Assembly: GCA_002422915.1 (NCBI GenBank)
Contig: DITV01000001.1
Coordinates: 1-64,000, forward strand
Reading direction: 5' to 3'
DNA length: 64,000 bases
Source: Candidatus Saccharibacteria bacterium UBA6175
Lineage (GTDB): Bacteria > Patescibacteriota > Saccharimonadia > Saccharimonadales > Saccharimonadaceae
In this document: positions 52,020 to 61,633 of the stretch, one piece after another
Layout: every line of letters starts with the position of its first letter
Position numbering within the stretch: position 1 is the first letter of the stretch
Program-made: the position numbers and the translations under genes
The notes under the pieces: model-generated
What the model was told of the DNA's origin: nothing
Seen by the model: the letters and a program-made list of their open reading frames with translations, nothing else
Database searches by the model: none

Positions 52020-52996
52020 GCAACGTGTGTTTGAATAAAGGATTCCAGCTGAGAAATAACGGCTGGATCTTTTGTTTCGAGTGCGACCTCGCGGGTACCG
52101 AGGAGCACGGCGCTGTAGGCGAAGTTGTGCGATCCAGTGACGGCGACTTTAGAGCCGTCATGCATGGTGAATATCATGCATTTAGCATGAAGGTATTGTT
52201 TGCGCGTATATGCGGAAGTGAGTCCGCTGACAAACATACTTGCTCGAATGATAAGGCGGTTAAACCCTTTTGCCTGGTCGGGCTGGTTGAAATATAGCGT
52301 CGCGGGGGCTCGTTTGAGGGCTCGTGCTAAGCGGCCCGTTGGGCAATATTGCGACACAAACGTGACCTTCGCAGCGTGCCTCGTTAGCTCGAGAACCCTC
52401 TGGTAGATAATTGAGTGACCAATCACGCCGCCGTCGAATAAAACCCTCTGTCTTGCAATTTCATACGCGACACTCGCATAATTGGTGGCGGTACGCTCGG
52501 CGCGGAGAATCCGCTTTTGTTCCTCGACTAAGCGATCGGCCAGTCGAGCATCTTTGATTTGAAACATATAATCAACGTTGCGCGTGCCTTCGTCGTACAG
52601 GTTAACACCACCAAATGAAAACACAGTGTCGTCGACGACGCACCATTTGCTGTGAGTGCGACCGTTTAAAATGGTGACTCTTCCATGGCCAAGCCACTGA
52701 AACTTTACACCGGACGAGCGGAGGTCTTTCGCCATCCCTGTTGCACTGCGGGCACCCTTACTGTAATAGCGGAGTGGAAGAAAGCTCCCAGTGACTTCTC
52801 CATACGTAATGACGTCGGCGGCAACAGACACGATGACGCCTCTTGCAGCAGCTTTCTTTAGAGCGTCAATCATGCGATTCGTCTCGGGGTGGTCGGCGAT
52901 AACCATCGCAATCAGAGAGATGCGATGCTTGGCGGTATCAATTGCCCGAGTCGCTGCGCTAATATATTCTGCTGTCGGCAGGAGGGTAAAGTTCAT
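52016..52996 (-). CDS. Phospholipase D-family protein, 326 aa
   Basis: Two PLD motifs: HSKWCVVDDTVFSFGGVN (about residue 130) and HAKCMIFTMHDGSKVAVTGSHN (about 270), the second with a spaced Asp. Unlike cls it has no N-terminal membrane helices. Could be a transphosphatidylase, a phosphodiesterase or a nuclease. Second PLD protein of the window. Confidence 0.85.
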   Translation of the reverse strand: MNFTLLPTAEYISAATRAIDTAKHRISLIAMVIADHPETNRMIDALKKAAARGVIVSVAADVITYGEVTGSFLPLRYYSKGARSATGMAKDLRSSGVKFQWLGHGRVTILNGRTHSKWCVVDDTVFSFGGVNLYDEGTRNVDYMFQIKDARLADRLVEEQKRILRAERTATNYASVAYEIARQRVLFDGGVIGHSIIYQRVLELTRHAAKVTFVSQYCPTGRLARALKRAPATLYFNQPDQAKGFNRLIIRASMFVSGLTSAYTRKQYLHAKCMIFTMHDGSKVAVTGSHNFAYSAVLLGTREVALETKDPAVISQLESFIQTHVA

Positions 52997-53067
52997 CTCT
53001 CAAAGATTATATCGTTGATTGCCAAAAACTGCTAAAATAACAGAGAAGAAAAAAGGAGAACAATTCT

Positions 53068-53595
53068 ATGAGCACGTATACCGACGTCACGACTGGCGCA
53101 CCTGACAAGGGTGTTGTTAATGTCATTATTGAAATCCGTAAGAACGAACGTAACAAATATGAGTTTGATAAAGAGACCGGCCGACTGTTTCTTGATCGCG
53201 TGAACGGAACGACACTTGGGTATCCAACTGATTATGGCTACATTCCTGGAACGTTGTGCGAAGACGGCGACCCACTTGATGCGTTGCTCATTATCGACGA
53301 ATCAGTTCCACACGGCACCGTGGTGCCATCTCGCCCAATTGGCGTGCTTTACTTCGAAGATGACGGCGAAATGGACGAAAAGCTGATTGTTGTTCCAGCC
53401 GATGATATTAGCAAAGACCACATTAAAGACCTCGCCGACCTTGGCGATAACTTCAAGCACGTGATCGAGCACTTCTACAGTCACTATAAAGACTGGAAGA
53501 AAAACTGGACCGGCGTTGAGGGAAAGCTGCACGGCTGGGGTGATGCCGCGGCTGCCATGGAGGTGGTCCACGCGTCAATTAAGCGCGCACAATAA
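53068..53595 (+). CDS. ppa: Inorganic pyrophosphatase, family I, 175 aa
   Basis: Soluble magnesium enzyme that hydrolyses pyrophosphate. Signature EDGDPLDALLI (metal-binding Asp residues) and FFEDDGEMDEK-like acidic stretch; substrate residues KYEFDKETGRLFLDR at the N-terminus. Length typical. Promoter TGC-TAAAAT and AAAAGGAGAA Shine-Dalgarno upstream. Confidence 0.96.
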   Translation: MSTYTDVTTGAPDKGVVNVIIEIRKNERNKYEFDKETGRLFLDRVNGTTLGYPTDYGYIPGTLCEDGDPLDALLIIDESVPHGTVVPSRPIGVLYFEDDGEMDEKLIVVPADDISKDHIKDLADLGDNFKHVIEHFYSHYKDWKKNWTGVEGKLHGWGDAAAAMEVVHASIKRAQ

Positions 53596-53598
53596 CCT

Positions 53599-54366
53599 AT
53601 GCTTGACCCCACGCTCATTCGCGAGTCCCAACAACTGGTCATCGATCTTTTTCGTCAACTTCGTCCAGAGCTCTTGTCGGTATTTGGCAAGATTGAATAT
53701 ACCAAAAAGGCAGATCGCTCGAAGGTGACGGTGTGGGATGTGAAGGTCGAGGAGACCTTACAGAAGGCGCTGGCCAAGCAATTTCCGGCTATTGGTTTCG
53801 AAGGTGAAGAGACGGCTGTGACTGGTAGCACAGAGACGTACTGGCTGGTTGATCCGATTGACGGGACCTCAAGTTTTATTCGAGGTTTACGCTATTGTAC
53901 GAACATGGCTGCATTGGTACACAAGGGTGAGGCGGTTGCTGCAGTTATTTACGATTTTGTTCACGACGAACTCTACACGGCCATTAAGGGTGAAGGCGCG
54001 TATAAAGATGGAGAAAGACTGTCTGTTGCAACACATCGGCCGATTGACGACAGTGTCATCTATTCTTTCTCGCGGAGTTTGTTTGGTCATGTTCGCGAGG
54101 CGCTGGGTGCACTAAAGATGCGCGCACTACTTACTATGGGCGCAGCTGGCCACACGTACGGACTGCTCGCTGAAGGCAAAATTGATGGTGTTGTAGTGCT
54201 TGATAGTATGGTTGGTAAATACGATAACGCCCCTGGGGTGCTCATCGCTGAAGAAGCAGGTGCTGTTGTCATCTCGTATGACGATAAAACTGGCGTCGAC
54301 CGCAAAGAGTTTATTATCGCAACACCAAAGGTGGCTAAAGCGATTGAGCATAGCGGCTTGTTTTAA
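53599..54366 (+). CDS. Inositol-monophosphatase-family phosphatase, 255 aa
   Basis: Magnesium- and lithium-sensitive fold: GFEGEET (about residue 72), WLVDPIDGTSSFIRGL (metal ligands and catalytic loop) and the later KYDNAPGVLIAEEAGA in place of WDxAAG. Substrate may be an inositol, histidinol, fructose bisphosphate or 3'-phosphoadenosine phosphate; not decidable. Starts four bases after ppa, so co-transcribed. Confidence 0.88.
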   Translation: MLDPTLIRESQQLVIDLFRQLRPELLSVFGKIEYTKKADRSKVTVWDVKVEETLQKALAKQFPAIGFEGEETAVTGSTETYWLVDPIDGTSSFIRGLRYCTNMAALVHKGEAVAAVIYDFVHDELYTAIKGEGAYKDGERLSVATHRPIDDSVIYSFSRSLFGHVREALGALKMRALLTMGAAGHTYGLLAEGKIDGVVVLDSMVGKYDNAPGVLIAEEAGAVVISYDDKTGVDRKEFIIATPKVAKAIEHSGLF

Positions 54367-55040
54367 TCATCATCCATCCAAGCAATCACGCAGTGGTCAC
54401 CATCTTCTGAGCGGTTGCCTTTGAGGAATTCGCTATAGGAGTAGTATGAATGGTCCGTTGTTGTATCGGCCGGGTTATCAATGATATGTTCCAGCAGGAT
54501 CCCTGCCATGCGGAACTCTTCCAGCGCTGCTTCCTTCAATCCTTGGTTGTCCCGCTTCCAGATCGGGTAGTTTTCTTTGCCGGCAGCAGCGCTCATCCAG
54601 ATGCGCAGCTCGTATGGGGCACTGCCAAAGTTTGTCGCAAGATAGGCAACGGACGCCAAAGCACCGCCTTGTTCCAGGCTGTGGCGACCGAGATGCGTCA
54701 GCATGAGGACGTTGTTAACGGGGTCGTAGATGACGGCAGCAATACAGTCAGCGACCGGCAGGAAGAGGACTTTGCCTGGTTCAGTCGTGACAATAGCATC
54801 GGCCGGCTCACCCTCTCCTGTCATTCCGGTGCCGTAGAGCGAGGCATCGAGCGTCAGGTAGCGATTGTAGGGAGCTTCTTCGCCCTGATACGTGAAGGCA
54901 AGGCGAGTCGTGTTCTCGAGAGTGACTCCATGTGATCCAAGGAAAGCGCGGCGGTTGGCTATTACCGCTGGATCGCTCATGTCTTTGCGGTTGTACATGC
55001 TGCCATCAGCTACGATAGAAAAGTGCACCTGGACGGTCAT
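54363..55040 (-). CDS. pgeF: PgeF/YfiH-type (laccase-domain) protein, 225 aa
   Basis: Multi-copper-oxidase-like fold family with purine-nucleoside or peptidoglycan-editing activity in studied members. Conserved ADAIVTTEPGKVLFLPVADC and LTHLGRHSLEQGG contain the zinc-binding Cys and His residues of the family site (usually ADC and HAGWRG). Overlaps rel by four bases and the IMPase gene by four at the 3' end. Confidence 0.85.
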   Translation of the reverse strand: MTVQVHFSIVADGSMYNRKDMSDPAVIANRRAFLGSHGVTLENTTRLAFTYQGEEAPYNRYLTLDASLYGTGMTGEGEPADAIVTTEPGKVLFLPVADCIAAVIYDPVNNVLMLTHLGRHSLEQGGALASVAYLATNFGSAPYELRIWMSAAAGKENYPIWKRDNQGLKEAALEEFRMAGILLEHIIDNPADTTTDHSYYSYSEFLKGNRSEDGDHCVIAWMDDD

Positions 55041-56572
55041 GACTTTTTCTTACGAGTTTTCTCGCGAATAATCGCAGCAGCATGGCTAATGCCTTCAATG
55101 AGGCCTAGTTGACGAAGTTGGGCGCGAAGCTTTGTTTTTGCGTGGGTCGTTTTGACGTGGTCGAGCCAAGCTTTTTTTGGTCCGGAGGTTTTGCGGGTCA
55201 TGACCTCAACCACATCACCGTTTTGGAGCGGCTTATCGAAAGAGTGAATTGAACCGTTTACCTTAAAGCCGGCGGCGTGTTTGCCGATGTCGCTGTGGAC
55301 TAAGTACGCAAAGTCGAGGGGCAGGGCGCCTTCGGGTAAGTTGTAGATGTCGCCCTTCGGAGAGTAGACGAAGATGCGGTCACTAAAAAGATCAACGTTG
55401 AGCTGGTCACTGGTGATTTCTTCACCGCTGCCGAGACGGCTGGCGATCTCTTGCAACTGCGTGATCCACTGCATATGGGTAGGGAGTACGGCGGCGTTTT
55501 TCTTTTTCGTATAGTCTTTCGTACTCTTCTGCTCGTGGTAGTGAAAGCTCGCGGCCAGACCACGTTCGGCAAATTCGTGCATCTCGTAGGTACGAATTTG
55601 GAACTCGACAATTTGCTTAGCTGGCGTCAGGACGGTGGTATGCAGACTTTGGTAGCCGTTTGGCTTGGGAACTGAAATATAGTCTTTAATACGGGCAATC
55701 ATCGGCTGGTACATGCCGTGAAGCACGCCAAGTACGCGGTAACACTCCTCTTTTGTCTCAACAATAATACGGAGTGCCATTAGGTCGTAAATGTCGTCCA
55801 TGTTGTTGTTCACTTTTTTCAACTTCTTATGCAGGCTGTAGATGCTCTTGACGCGGCCATTAATTTCAAAAGAAATGCCTTCAGCCTTAAGAGCCCGATC
55901 CACTTCTTCACGGACAATACCGAGTTTACGGGTGCTCTTCCCAAGCCTCTTCTTCATGAGAATTTGAAGTTGTTTAAATTCTTTAGGGTCAATGTAGCTA
56001 AAGGCAAGTTCTTCAATTTGCATCCGGACTCGTCCCATACCCAAACGGTCGGCCATTGGAGCAAATACTTCAAGACTTTCGCGCGCAATCTTTACTTGTT
56101 TCTCGCGAGGCATGTGTTGAAGTGTCTGCAGGTTGTGAAGGCGGTCGGCAAGTTTAATAATAACCACGCGGACGTCCTGCCCAACGGCGATGAGAAGCTT
56201 TGAGAGATTATCTTTGGTTTGCGGAAGGTATTCGGCCAAGTCTTGCATGCCGGCGCGGGCCTGGGAGACTTTCGTGACACCATCAACCAAAAACGCAACG
56301 TCTTTACCAAAAAGCGTCTCGAGCTTTTCAAGCGTCATCTCGGTATCTTCAACGGTGTCGTGCAATACGCCGGCAAGGACGCTATCAATATCCATTCCCC
56401 AGTCGATGAGTGTTCCAGCAACAGCCAGGGGGTGAATGATGTAGGGTTCGCCACTTTTCCGTTTCTGGCCTAGGTGGGCCTGGGTGGCCACATCGATCGC
56501 GTGATCTAATTCGAGTCGCTGCGACTTTTCGTAGAACGGTTCGGCTTTGAGCAGTAGATCACGTTTTTTCAT
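55037..56572 (-). CDS. rel: Bifunctional (p)ppGpp synthetase/hydrolase, 511 aa
   Basis: Stringent-response enzyme. HD hydrolase domain (about 30-180) with GVLHDTVEDTE (HDxxED intact). Synthetase domain (about 220-350) with RIKDYISVPKPNGYQSLHTT and EFQIRTYEMHEFAERGLAA. TGS domain (about 405-465). The usual C-terminal helical, zinc-finger and ACT regulatory domains are missing, so it is about 200 residues shorter than Rel/SpoT. Both active sites look intact. Confidence 0.94.
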   Translation of the reverse strand: MKKRDLLLKAEPFYEKSQRLELDHAIDVATQAHLGQKRKSGEPYIIHPLAVAGTLIDWGMDIDSVLAGVLHDTVEDTEMTLEKLETLFGKDVAFLVDGVTKVSQARAGMQDLAEYLPQTKDNLSKLLIAVGQDVRVVIIKLADRLHNLQTLQHMPREKQVKIARESLEVFAPMADRLGMGRVRMQIEELAFSYIDPKEFKQLQILMKKRLGKSTRKLGIVREEVDRALKAEGISFEINGRVKSIYSLHKKLKKVNNNMDDIYDLMALRIIVETKEECYRVLGVLHGMYQPMIARIKDYISVPKPNGYQSLHTTVLTPAKQIVEFQIRTYEMHEFAERGLAASFHYHEQKSTKDYTKKKNAAVLPTHMQWITQLQEIASRLGSGEEITSDQLNVDLFSDRIFVYSPKGDIYNLPEGALPLDFAYLVHSDIGKHAAGFKVNGSIHSFDKPLQNGDVVEVMTRKTSGPKKAWLDHVKTTHAKTKLRAQLRQLGLIEGISHAAAIIREKTRKKKS

Positions 56573-56624
56573 GGTCTCTTCAGTATACGTCTATCTGGGT
56601 TAACAGGGAAGAGCGTCAACTGCT

Positions 56625-56652
56625 TTGACAAGTTGGCCAAACCCCTTATACT
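56625..56652 (+). promoter_or_regulatory. Strong sigma70 promoter of gap
   Basis: TTGACA (56625-56630), a 16-base spacer and TATACT (56647-56652). One of very few near-consensus -35 boxes in the window, fitting a highly expressed glycolytic gene; a leader of about 35 bases with GGGAGA follows. Confidence 0.7.
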
Positions 56653-56693
56653 TATTTTTAGACAAACACATATCTAACTGAGTGGGAGAATAC

Positions 56694-57710
56694 ATGAGCA
56701 AAACTAAGATCGGAATTAACGGCTTCGGACGGATTGGTCGCAACGCATTTAAGATCGCTTTTGACCGCAGTGATCTGGAAATCGTCGCCATTAACGACTT
56801 AACCGACACAAAAACGCTTGCCTACCTGTTGCAGCACGACAGCAACTATGGCCTCTACAAGAATACCGTCGGCTACGATGACACTGGAATTATAGTCAAC
56901 GACCACCACATTAAGGTGCTGGCTGAAAAAGACCCAGCGGCGTTGCCGTGGGGTGACCTTGGCGTTGAGATGGTGATTGAATCAACCGGCCGCTTTACCG
57001 ACAAAGACTCTGCTGAGCTGCACATCAAAGCCGGTGCAAAGCGTGTGATCATTAGCGGTCCGTCGAAGAGTGATGGGGTTGATACGATTGTGCTTGGCGC
57101 GAACGAAGACGCTATTGAGGGTGCATCAGAAGTGATCAGCAACGCTAGCTGTACCACGAACTCACTTGGTGCCGTCATGGCAATTCTTGATGCTGAGTTT
57201 GGGGTTGAAAAGTCAATGCTGACCACTGTCCACAGCTACACCGCCAGCCAAGCGCTGCAAGACGCACCATCAAAAGACCTCCGCGAAGGGCGTAACGCCG
57301 CCGAAAACATGGTTCCGACCACAACTGGTGCGGCGATCGCGGTGACCAAAACACTTCCGCAACTTGAAGGGAAGTTTGATGGGCTGAGTATTCGTGTTCC
57401 CACTCCGGTTGTTTCAATCTCTGACGTCACCGTCCTCCTTAGCCGTGACGCGACCCCTGAAACGATTAATGCAGCATTCAAGAAAGCATCTGCTGAGCCA
57501 TTCTACCAAGGCATTCTTGGGGTGAGTGAAGAACCGCTGGTAAGCCGTGACTACATCGGCAATAGCCACTCTGGCGTGGTTGACCTGCTGCTCACCAAAG
57601 TCGTCGGCGGTAACCTTGCGAAGATCATGGTCTGGTACGACAACGAGTGGGGCTACAGCAACCGCTTGGTCGAATTAGTCGCCGATGTCGCAAAGACCTT
57701 GCACAGATAG
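56694..57710 (+). CDS. gap: Glyceraldehyde-3-phosphate dehydrogenase, 338 aa
   Basis: Oxidises glyceraldehyde 3-phosphate to 1,3-bisphosphoglycerate with NAD(P). Rossmann start KIGINGFGRIGRNAFK, catalytic Cys in SNASCTTNSL (about 155), and C-terminal WYDNEWGYSNRLVEL. ATG 56694 is set by GGGAGAATAC; a GTG at 56682 lies within that signal. Confidence 0.97.
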   Translation: MSKTKIGINGFGRIGRNAFKIAFDRSDLEIVAINDLTDTKTLAYLLQHDSNYGLYKNTVGYDDTGIIVNDHHIKVLAEKDPAALPWGDLGVEMVIESTGRFTDKDSAELHIKAGAKRVIISGPSKSDGVDTIVLGANEDAIEGASEVISNASCTTNSLGAVMAILDAEFGVEKSMLTTVHSYTASQALQDAPSKDLREGRNAAENMVPTTTGAAIAVTKTLPQLEGKFDGLSIRVPTPVVSISDVTVLLSRDATPETINAAFKKASAEPFYQGILGVSEEPLVSRDYIGNSHSGVVDLLLTKVVGGNLAKIMVWYDNEWGYSNRLVELVADVAKTLHR

Positions 57711-57736
57711 CACCATAACGCTTATACTTTAAAGTA

Positions 57737-58183
57737 ATGAAGATCTTTTTGGGCAGTGATCATAATGGCTTTCATATGAAAGAACACGTCTTCGCATATT
57801 TAGCGAAGCGTGGCTATGATGTGGAAGATGTCGGTGATACCTACCTTGACCCGGGTGACGATTTTCCAGAGTTCGCTCAAGCGGCTGCCCTGAAGGTGCT
57901 TGGTGAAGAAGGCGATGCCCGCGCTATCCTCCTCTGTGGCGGAGGCCAGGGTATGGCGATGGCGGCAAATCGCTTCCATGGCATTAGGGCCAGTGTGATT
58001 TGGGATGCATTTGAAGCGAAAATGACTCGCAACGATAACGATTCGAACGTGCTTTGTTTACCGTCGCGTATTCTTGAAAACGATGAAGCGGCCTGGCAAG
58101 GAATTATTGAAACGTGGCTCAATACGCCGTTTGCGGCGGCACCACGCTATGCTCGACGTAATGCTCAATTGGATCAATTGTAA
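57737..58183 (+). CDS. rpiB: Ribose-5-phosphate isomerase B, 148 aa
   Basis: Interconverts ribose 5-phosphate and ribulose 5-phosphate. GSDHNGFHMKEHV at the N-terminus and LCGGGQGMAMAANR match the RpiB/LacAB fold; the usual catalytic Cys of CGTGxG is the Cys in LLCGGG. TATACT at 57723-57728 ends eight bases before ATG. Confidence 0.92.
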   Translation: MKIFLGSDHNGFHMKEHVFAYLAKRGYDVEDVGDTYLDPGDDFPEFAQAAALKVLGEEGDARAILLCGGGQGMAMAANRFHGIRASVIWDAFEAKMTRNDNDSNVLCLPSRILENDEAAWQGIIETWLNTPFAAAPRYARRNAQLDQL

Positions 58184-58185
58184 TC

Positions 58186-58830
58186 ATGGCAGTGGTGGCA
58201 CCGTGCATTACCGTGGAAACTGCCGAGGACTATAAGGCCTCGATCGAACGCTTAACGCCATTTGCCGCTCGCGTCCACGTTGATATTAGTGACGGCGAGT
58301 TTGCTCCAAGCTTTCTGGTTGGCGAAGATCAGCTCTATTGGCCAACTAACTGGCAAGTTGATGTGCATGCGATGGTGGCGCGTCCGAGTGAACACATTGA
58401 TCGGCTGATTACACTCAAGCCGTACACGATTATCTTTCACGCTGAGGTGACCGAAGACCGCGCAGCTTTGATTACAAAGATTAGGTCTGCTGGTATCCGT
58501 GTTGGGGTGGCATTACTAAAAACGACCGTTCCTAATACGGTCGCCGACGTGATTCGCCAAGCCGACCATGTGATGATCTTCTCAGGGACACTGGGAACAT
58601 ATGGCGGCGAAGCAAGCATGATGCAGCTTGAAAAGGTCCGTCTTGTTAAAGCGATTAATCCAAAAGCGGAGATTGGCTGGGACGGTGGAGTGAGCGTTGA
58701 TAATGCCTACACACTTGTCCAGGGCGGCGTTGACGTCCTGAATAGTGGTGGCGCCATAGCAAAAGCCGAAGATCCTGCAGCTGCCTATGCAGCGCTGGTG
58801 CAAGAAACAACTAAACACGGGGTGATTTAA
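58186..58830 (+). CDS. rpe: Ribulose-phosphate 3-epimerase, 214 aa
   Basis: TIM barrel epimerising ribulose 5-phosphate and xylulose 5-phosphate. HVDISDGEFAPSFLVG (catalytic Asp), VDVHAMVARPSEHI, MIFSGTLGTYGGEAS and IGWDGGVSVDNA (second Asp). Two bases after rpiB; the N-terminus is a little short for the family, and standard metal-ligand His positions are partly altered. Confidence 0.88.
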   Translation: MAVVAPCITVETAEDYKASIERLTPFAARVHVDISDGEFAPSFLVGEDQLYWPTNWQVDVHAMVARPSEHIDRLITLKPYTIIFHAEVTEDRAALITKIRSAGIRVGVALLKTTVPNTVADVIRQADHVMIFSGTLGTYGGEASMMQLEKVRLVKAINPKAEIGWDGGVSVDNAYTLVQGGVDVLNSGGAIAKAEDPAAAYAALVQETTKHGVI

Positions 58831-58831
58831 G

Positions 58832-59692
58832 ATGAAGCAGACATTGATACAGATGGAGCACACCGCAACGCGGATACGTAAAGACATTATCACCATGCTT
58901 GAGCATGCGAAAAGTGGTCACAGCGCTGGTCCGCTAGGTCTTGCTGATATATTTACTGCATTGTATTTCTCGATTTTAAACATTGACCCCAAAAACCCCG
59001 ACTGGGCTGATCGTGATGTGCTTTTCCTCAGTAATGGCCACACCGTTCCCGTGCAGTATGCAGCTATGGCTGAGGCCGGCTTCTTCGATAAAGAGGAGCT
59101 GCTCACCCTTCGCCAAACTGGCTCACGTTTGCAGGGACACCCTGAGCGCGAGCGTTTGCCCGGTATGGAAAGCACCAGCGGTCCACTGGGAAGCGGCCTC
59201 TCGCAGGCTGCGGGCTATGCCTATGCGCTGCAACACATCGACAATGTGAAGCACCGCTTTGTGTACGTCGTGATGGGTGATGGAGAGCTCAACGAAGGCA
59301 ACATTTGGGAAGCCGCCATGTTTGCGGGAAAGTATAAACTTTCACAGCTCATCGGCATTATCGACCGAAACAATATTCAGATCGATGGTAATACTGAAGA
59401 TGTTATGCCACTCGAAGATCTAAAGGGCAAGTGGGAGTCGTTCGGGTGGCACGTTGTTGAGGTTGATGGCCACAACATCGAAAGCATCATTGATGCTGCC
59501 AGCCAGGGGCGCGCTGTTACCAACCGACCAACGGTGATTATTGCACACACGATTCCCGGGAAAGGCGTTGATTTTATGGAATATGACTACAAGTGGCATG
59601 GGATGCCACCAAATGCCGATCAAGCAAAAGAAGCGTTACAGAAACTCCGTACACTTGACGGAAAGATAGCCCACGAAGGAGCCGGTGTATGA
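58832..59692 (+). CDS. Transketolase N-terminal subunit, 286 aa
   Basis: Thiamine-pyrophosphate-binding half: GPLGLADIFTALYF, GHPERERLPGMES, SGPLGSGLSQAAG, and VMGDGELNEGNIWEA followed by DRNNIQIDG (magnesium/TPP GDG...N motif). Works only with the next gene. Overlaps it by four bases. Confidence 0.94.
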   Translation: MKQTLIQMEHTATRIRKDIITMLEHAKSGHSAGPLGLADIFTALYFSILNIDPKNPDWADRDVLFLSNGHTVPVQYAAMAEAGFFDKEELLTLRQTGSRLQGHPERERLPGMESTSGPLGSGLSQAAGYAYALQHIDNVKHRFVYVVMGDGELNEGNIWEAAMFAGKYKLSQLIGIIDRNNIQIDGNTEDVMPLEDLKGKWESFGWHVVEVDGHNIESIIDAASQGRAVTNRPTVIIAHTIPGKGVDFMEYDYKWHGMPPNADQAKEALQKLRTLDGKIAHEGAGV

Positions 59693-60681
59693 GCTACCCA
59701 CTAGACCCTGATTTTATGACCGATGCGATGAAAGCCGAACCAACTCGAGCCGGCTTTGGCCGTGGGCTCAAAGCGGCTGGAGAAGCCGACGAGCGAGTCG
59801 TTGCCTTGTGTGCCGACCTGACCGAAAGTACGCAGATGCATCTCTTCCGAGATACCTTCCCAACTCGATTTATAGAAGTGGGTGTTGCCGAGCAGAATCT
59901 TGTGACTGTTGCGAGCGGCATGGCGCGTGCCGGAAAGATTCCATTCACCAGTAGTTACGCATCGTTTAGCCCCGGCCGAAACTGGGAGCAGATTCGCACA
60001 ACCATCTCTTTGAATAATCAGCCCGTCAAGATTATCGGCTCGCACGCTGGTATTTATACTGGTAAAGACGGCGCGACGCACCAAATGCTTGAAGACATTG
60101 CCTTGATGCGTGTCCTTCCAAACATGGTGGTCATTGCACCTGGCGACAGTATCGAGGCCGAGAAAGCTACCAGGGCTATCGCGACGAACGGCATGCCAAG
60201 TTATCTGCGACTTGCCCGAGAGAAGACACCAGTGTTTAGCACCGAGGACAGTCCATTCGAAATCGGAAAAGCCTACGTGCTGCGCGAGGGTGCTGACCTT
60301 GCACTACTGGGAACCGGCACAATGACCGCCAAGCTCATGGAAGTTGCCGAACACCTTTCGAAGAAACATAAACTGGAAGTGAGCGTCGTGCACGTGCCAA
60401 CCATTAAGCCACTCGATTCAGAAACAATTCTTTCTATCGCTAAAAAGACTGGCCGCATCGTCACGGCCGAAGAAGCCCAGATTGCCGGTGGCTTTGGCGG
60501 CGGCATTGCCGAACTACTCACTGAATCACTGCCGATGCCGCTGCTTCGCCTTGGCATGAAAGATCGCTTTGGCGAGTCAGGCGATCCGGCTGAGCTGTTT
60601 CCATTGTTCGAGCTCGACGCACCGTCGATGACAAAAGCCATCGTTGAATGGGCGAAGACAGCTCATCGCTACCACCAGTAA
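59689..60681 (+). CDS. Transketolase C-terminal subunit, 330 aa
   Basis: Pyrimidine-binding half plus C-terminal domain: FIEVGVAEQNLVTVASGMA (catalytic Glu), SYASFSPGRNWEQIR, DGATHQMLEDIALMR and a C-terminal TVTAEEAQIAGGFGG-type motif (VTAEEAQIAGGFGGG). With the N-terminal subunit it forms a split transketolase of the pentose phosphate pathway. Confidence 0.94.
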   Translation: MSYPLDPDFMTDAMKAEPTRAGFGRGLKAAGEADERVVALCADLTESTQMHLFRDTFPTRFIEVGVAEQNLVTVASGMARAGKIPFTSSYASFSPGRNWEQIRTTISLNNQPVKIIGSHAGIYTGKDGATHQMLEDIALMRVLPNMVVIAPGDSIEAEKATRAIATNGMPSYLRLAREKTPVFSTEDSPFEIGKAYVLREGADLALLGTGTMTAKLMEVAEHLSKKHKLEVSVVHVPTIKPLDSETILSIAKKTGRIVTAEEAQIAGGFGGGIAELLTESLPMPLLRLGMKDRFGESGDPAELFPLFELDAPSMTKAIVEWAKTAHRYHQ

Positions 60682-60721
60682 CCGTAAGTGCTATACTAAG
60701 ACCAAACAAATAGGGGGGATC

Positions 60722-61633
60722 ATGGGATTAACGATTAAAGAAATTCGAGAGAACACGACGCGCGCACGTCATCTCATGCAGCGCTCTCGGCAGCAGCATT
60801 TTGCCGTAGGTGCATTCAATATTGATAATCAAGAAACACTCATTGCGGTAGCGAAAGCAGCTCAGAAGCTCAACGCACCCGTTCTTGTTGAGGTAAGCGA
60901 CGGAGAAGTGAAGGCGCTTGGACTTGAAAACCTTCGTGATATGGTTGATAACTACAAAGCCGAATATGGCATTGAAATGTATATCAACCTTGACCACAGC
61001 CCCACCGTTGAAGACTGTAAACGTGCGATCGATGCTGGCTATGAGTTCATTCACATCGACATTTCTCAAGCGAATCATGATGCGACCGAAGAAGAAATTA
61101 TTGAAAAAACCCGTGAAGTGGTTGAATACGCAAAGTTCACCGGTGCCTTGGTGGAGAGTGAACCGCACTACTTTGGTGGAAGTAGCAATGTTCACAAAGA
61201 AGACATTGACTACGAAGAAATTAAGAAGACCTTTTCAACGCCAGAGGGTGCTCGTTCATTCGAGGAAGCAACCGGTATAGACACGTTTGCGGCAGCTGTC
61301 GGAAATCTTCACGGTAAGTATCCCGTTCCTAAAGAACTTGATCTCGAATTGTTACAGCGACTTCGTGATACACTTCAATGTCAAATTAGCCTTCACGGGG
61401 GAAGCGGCACGCCACTTCACTACTTTGAAGAAGCGGCTAAAATTGGCGTCAGTAAAATTAACATTAACAGTGACATGCGATTTGTATTTCGTGAAGAACT
61501 CGTAAAAGTGCTCAACGAAAATCCTGACGAATACGCTGTTGTGAAACTCATGCCGCAGGTGTATTCTGCGGTTCAAGCCGTTGTTGAAGAAAAGATTAAT
61601 GCATTCGGAAGCGCAGGCAAGGCAGTTATCTAA
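60722..61633 (+). CDS. fba: Class II fructose-bisphosphate aldolase, 303 aa
   Basis: Zinc-dependent aldol cleavage of fructose 1,6-bisphosphate (or a tagatose relative). NLDHSPTVEDC (zinc His and catalytic Asp), GNLHGKY, LHGGSGTP and NINSDMRFVF (phosphate site). Promoter TGC-TATACT (60689-60697), and AGGGGGG before ATG 60722. Confidence 0.94.
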   Translation: MGLTIKEIRENTTRARHLMQRSRQQHFAVGAFNIDNQETLIAVAKAAQKLNAPVLVEVSDGEVKALGLENLRDMVDNYKAEYGIEMYINLDHSPTVEDCKRAIDAGYEFIHIDISQANHDATEEEIIEKTREVVEYAKFTGALVESEPHYFGGSSNVHKEDIDYEEIKKTFSTPEGARSFEEATGIDTFAAAVGNLHGKYPVPKELDLELLQRLRDTLQCQISLHGGSGTPLHYFEEAAKIGVSKININSDMRFVFREELVKVLNENPDEYAVVKLMPQVYSAVQAVVEEKINAFGSAGKAVI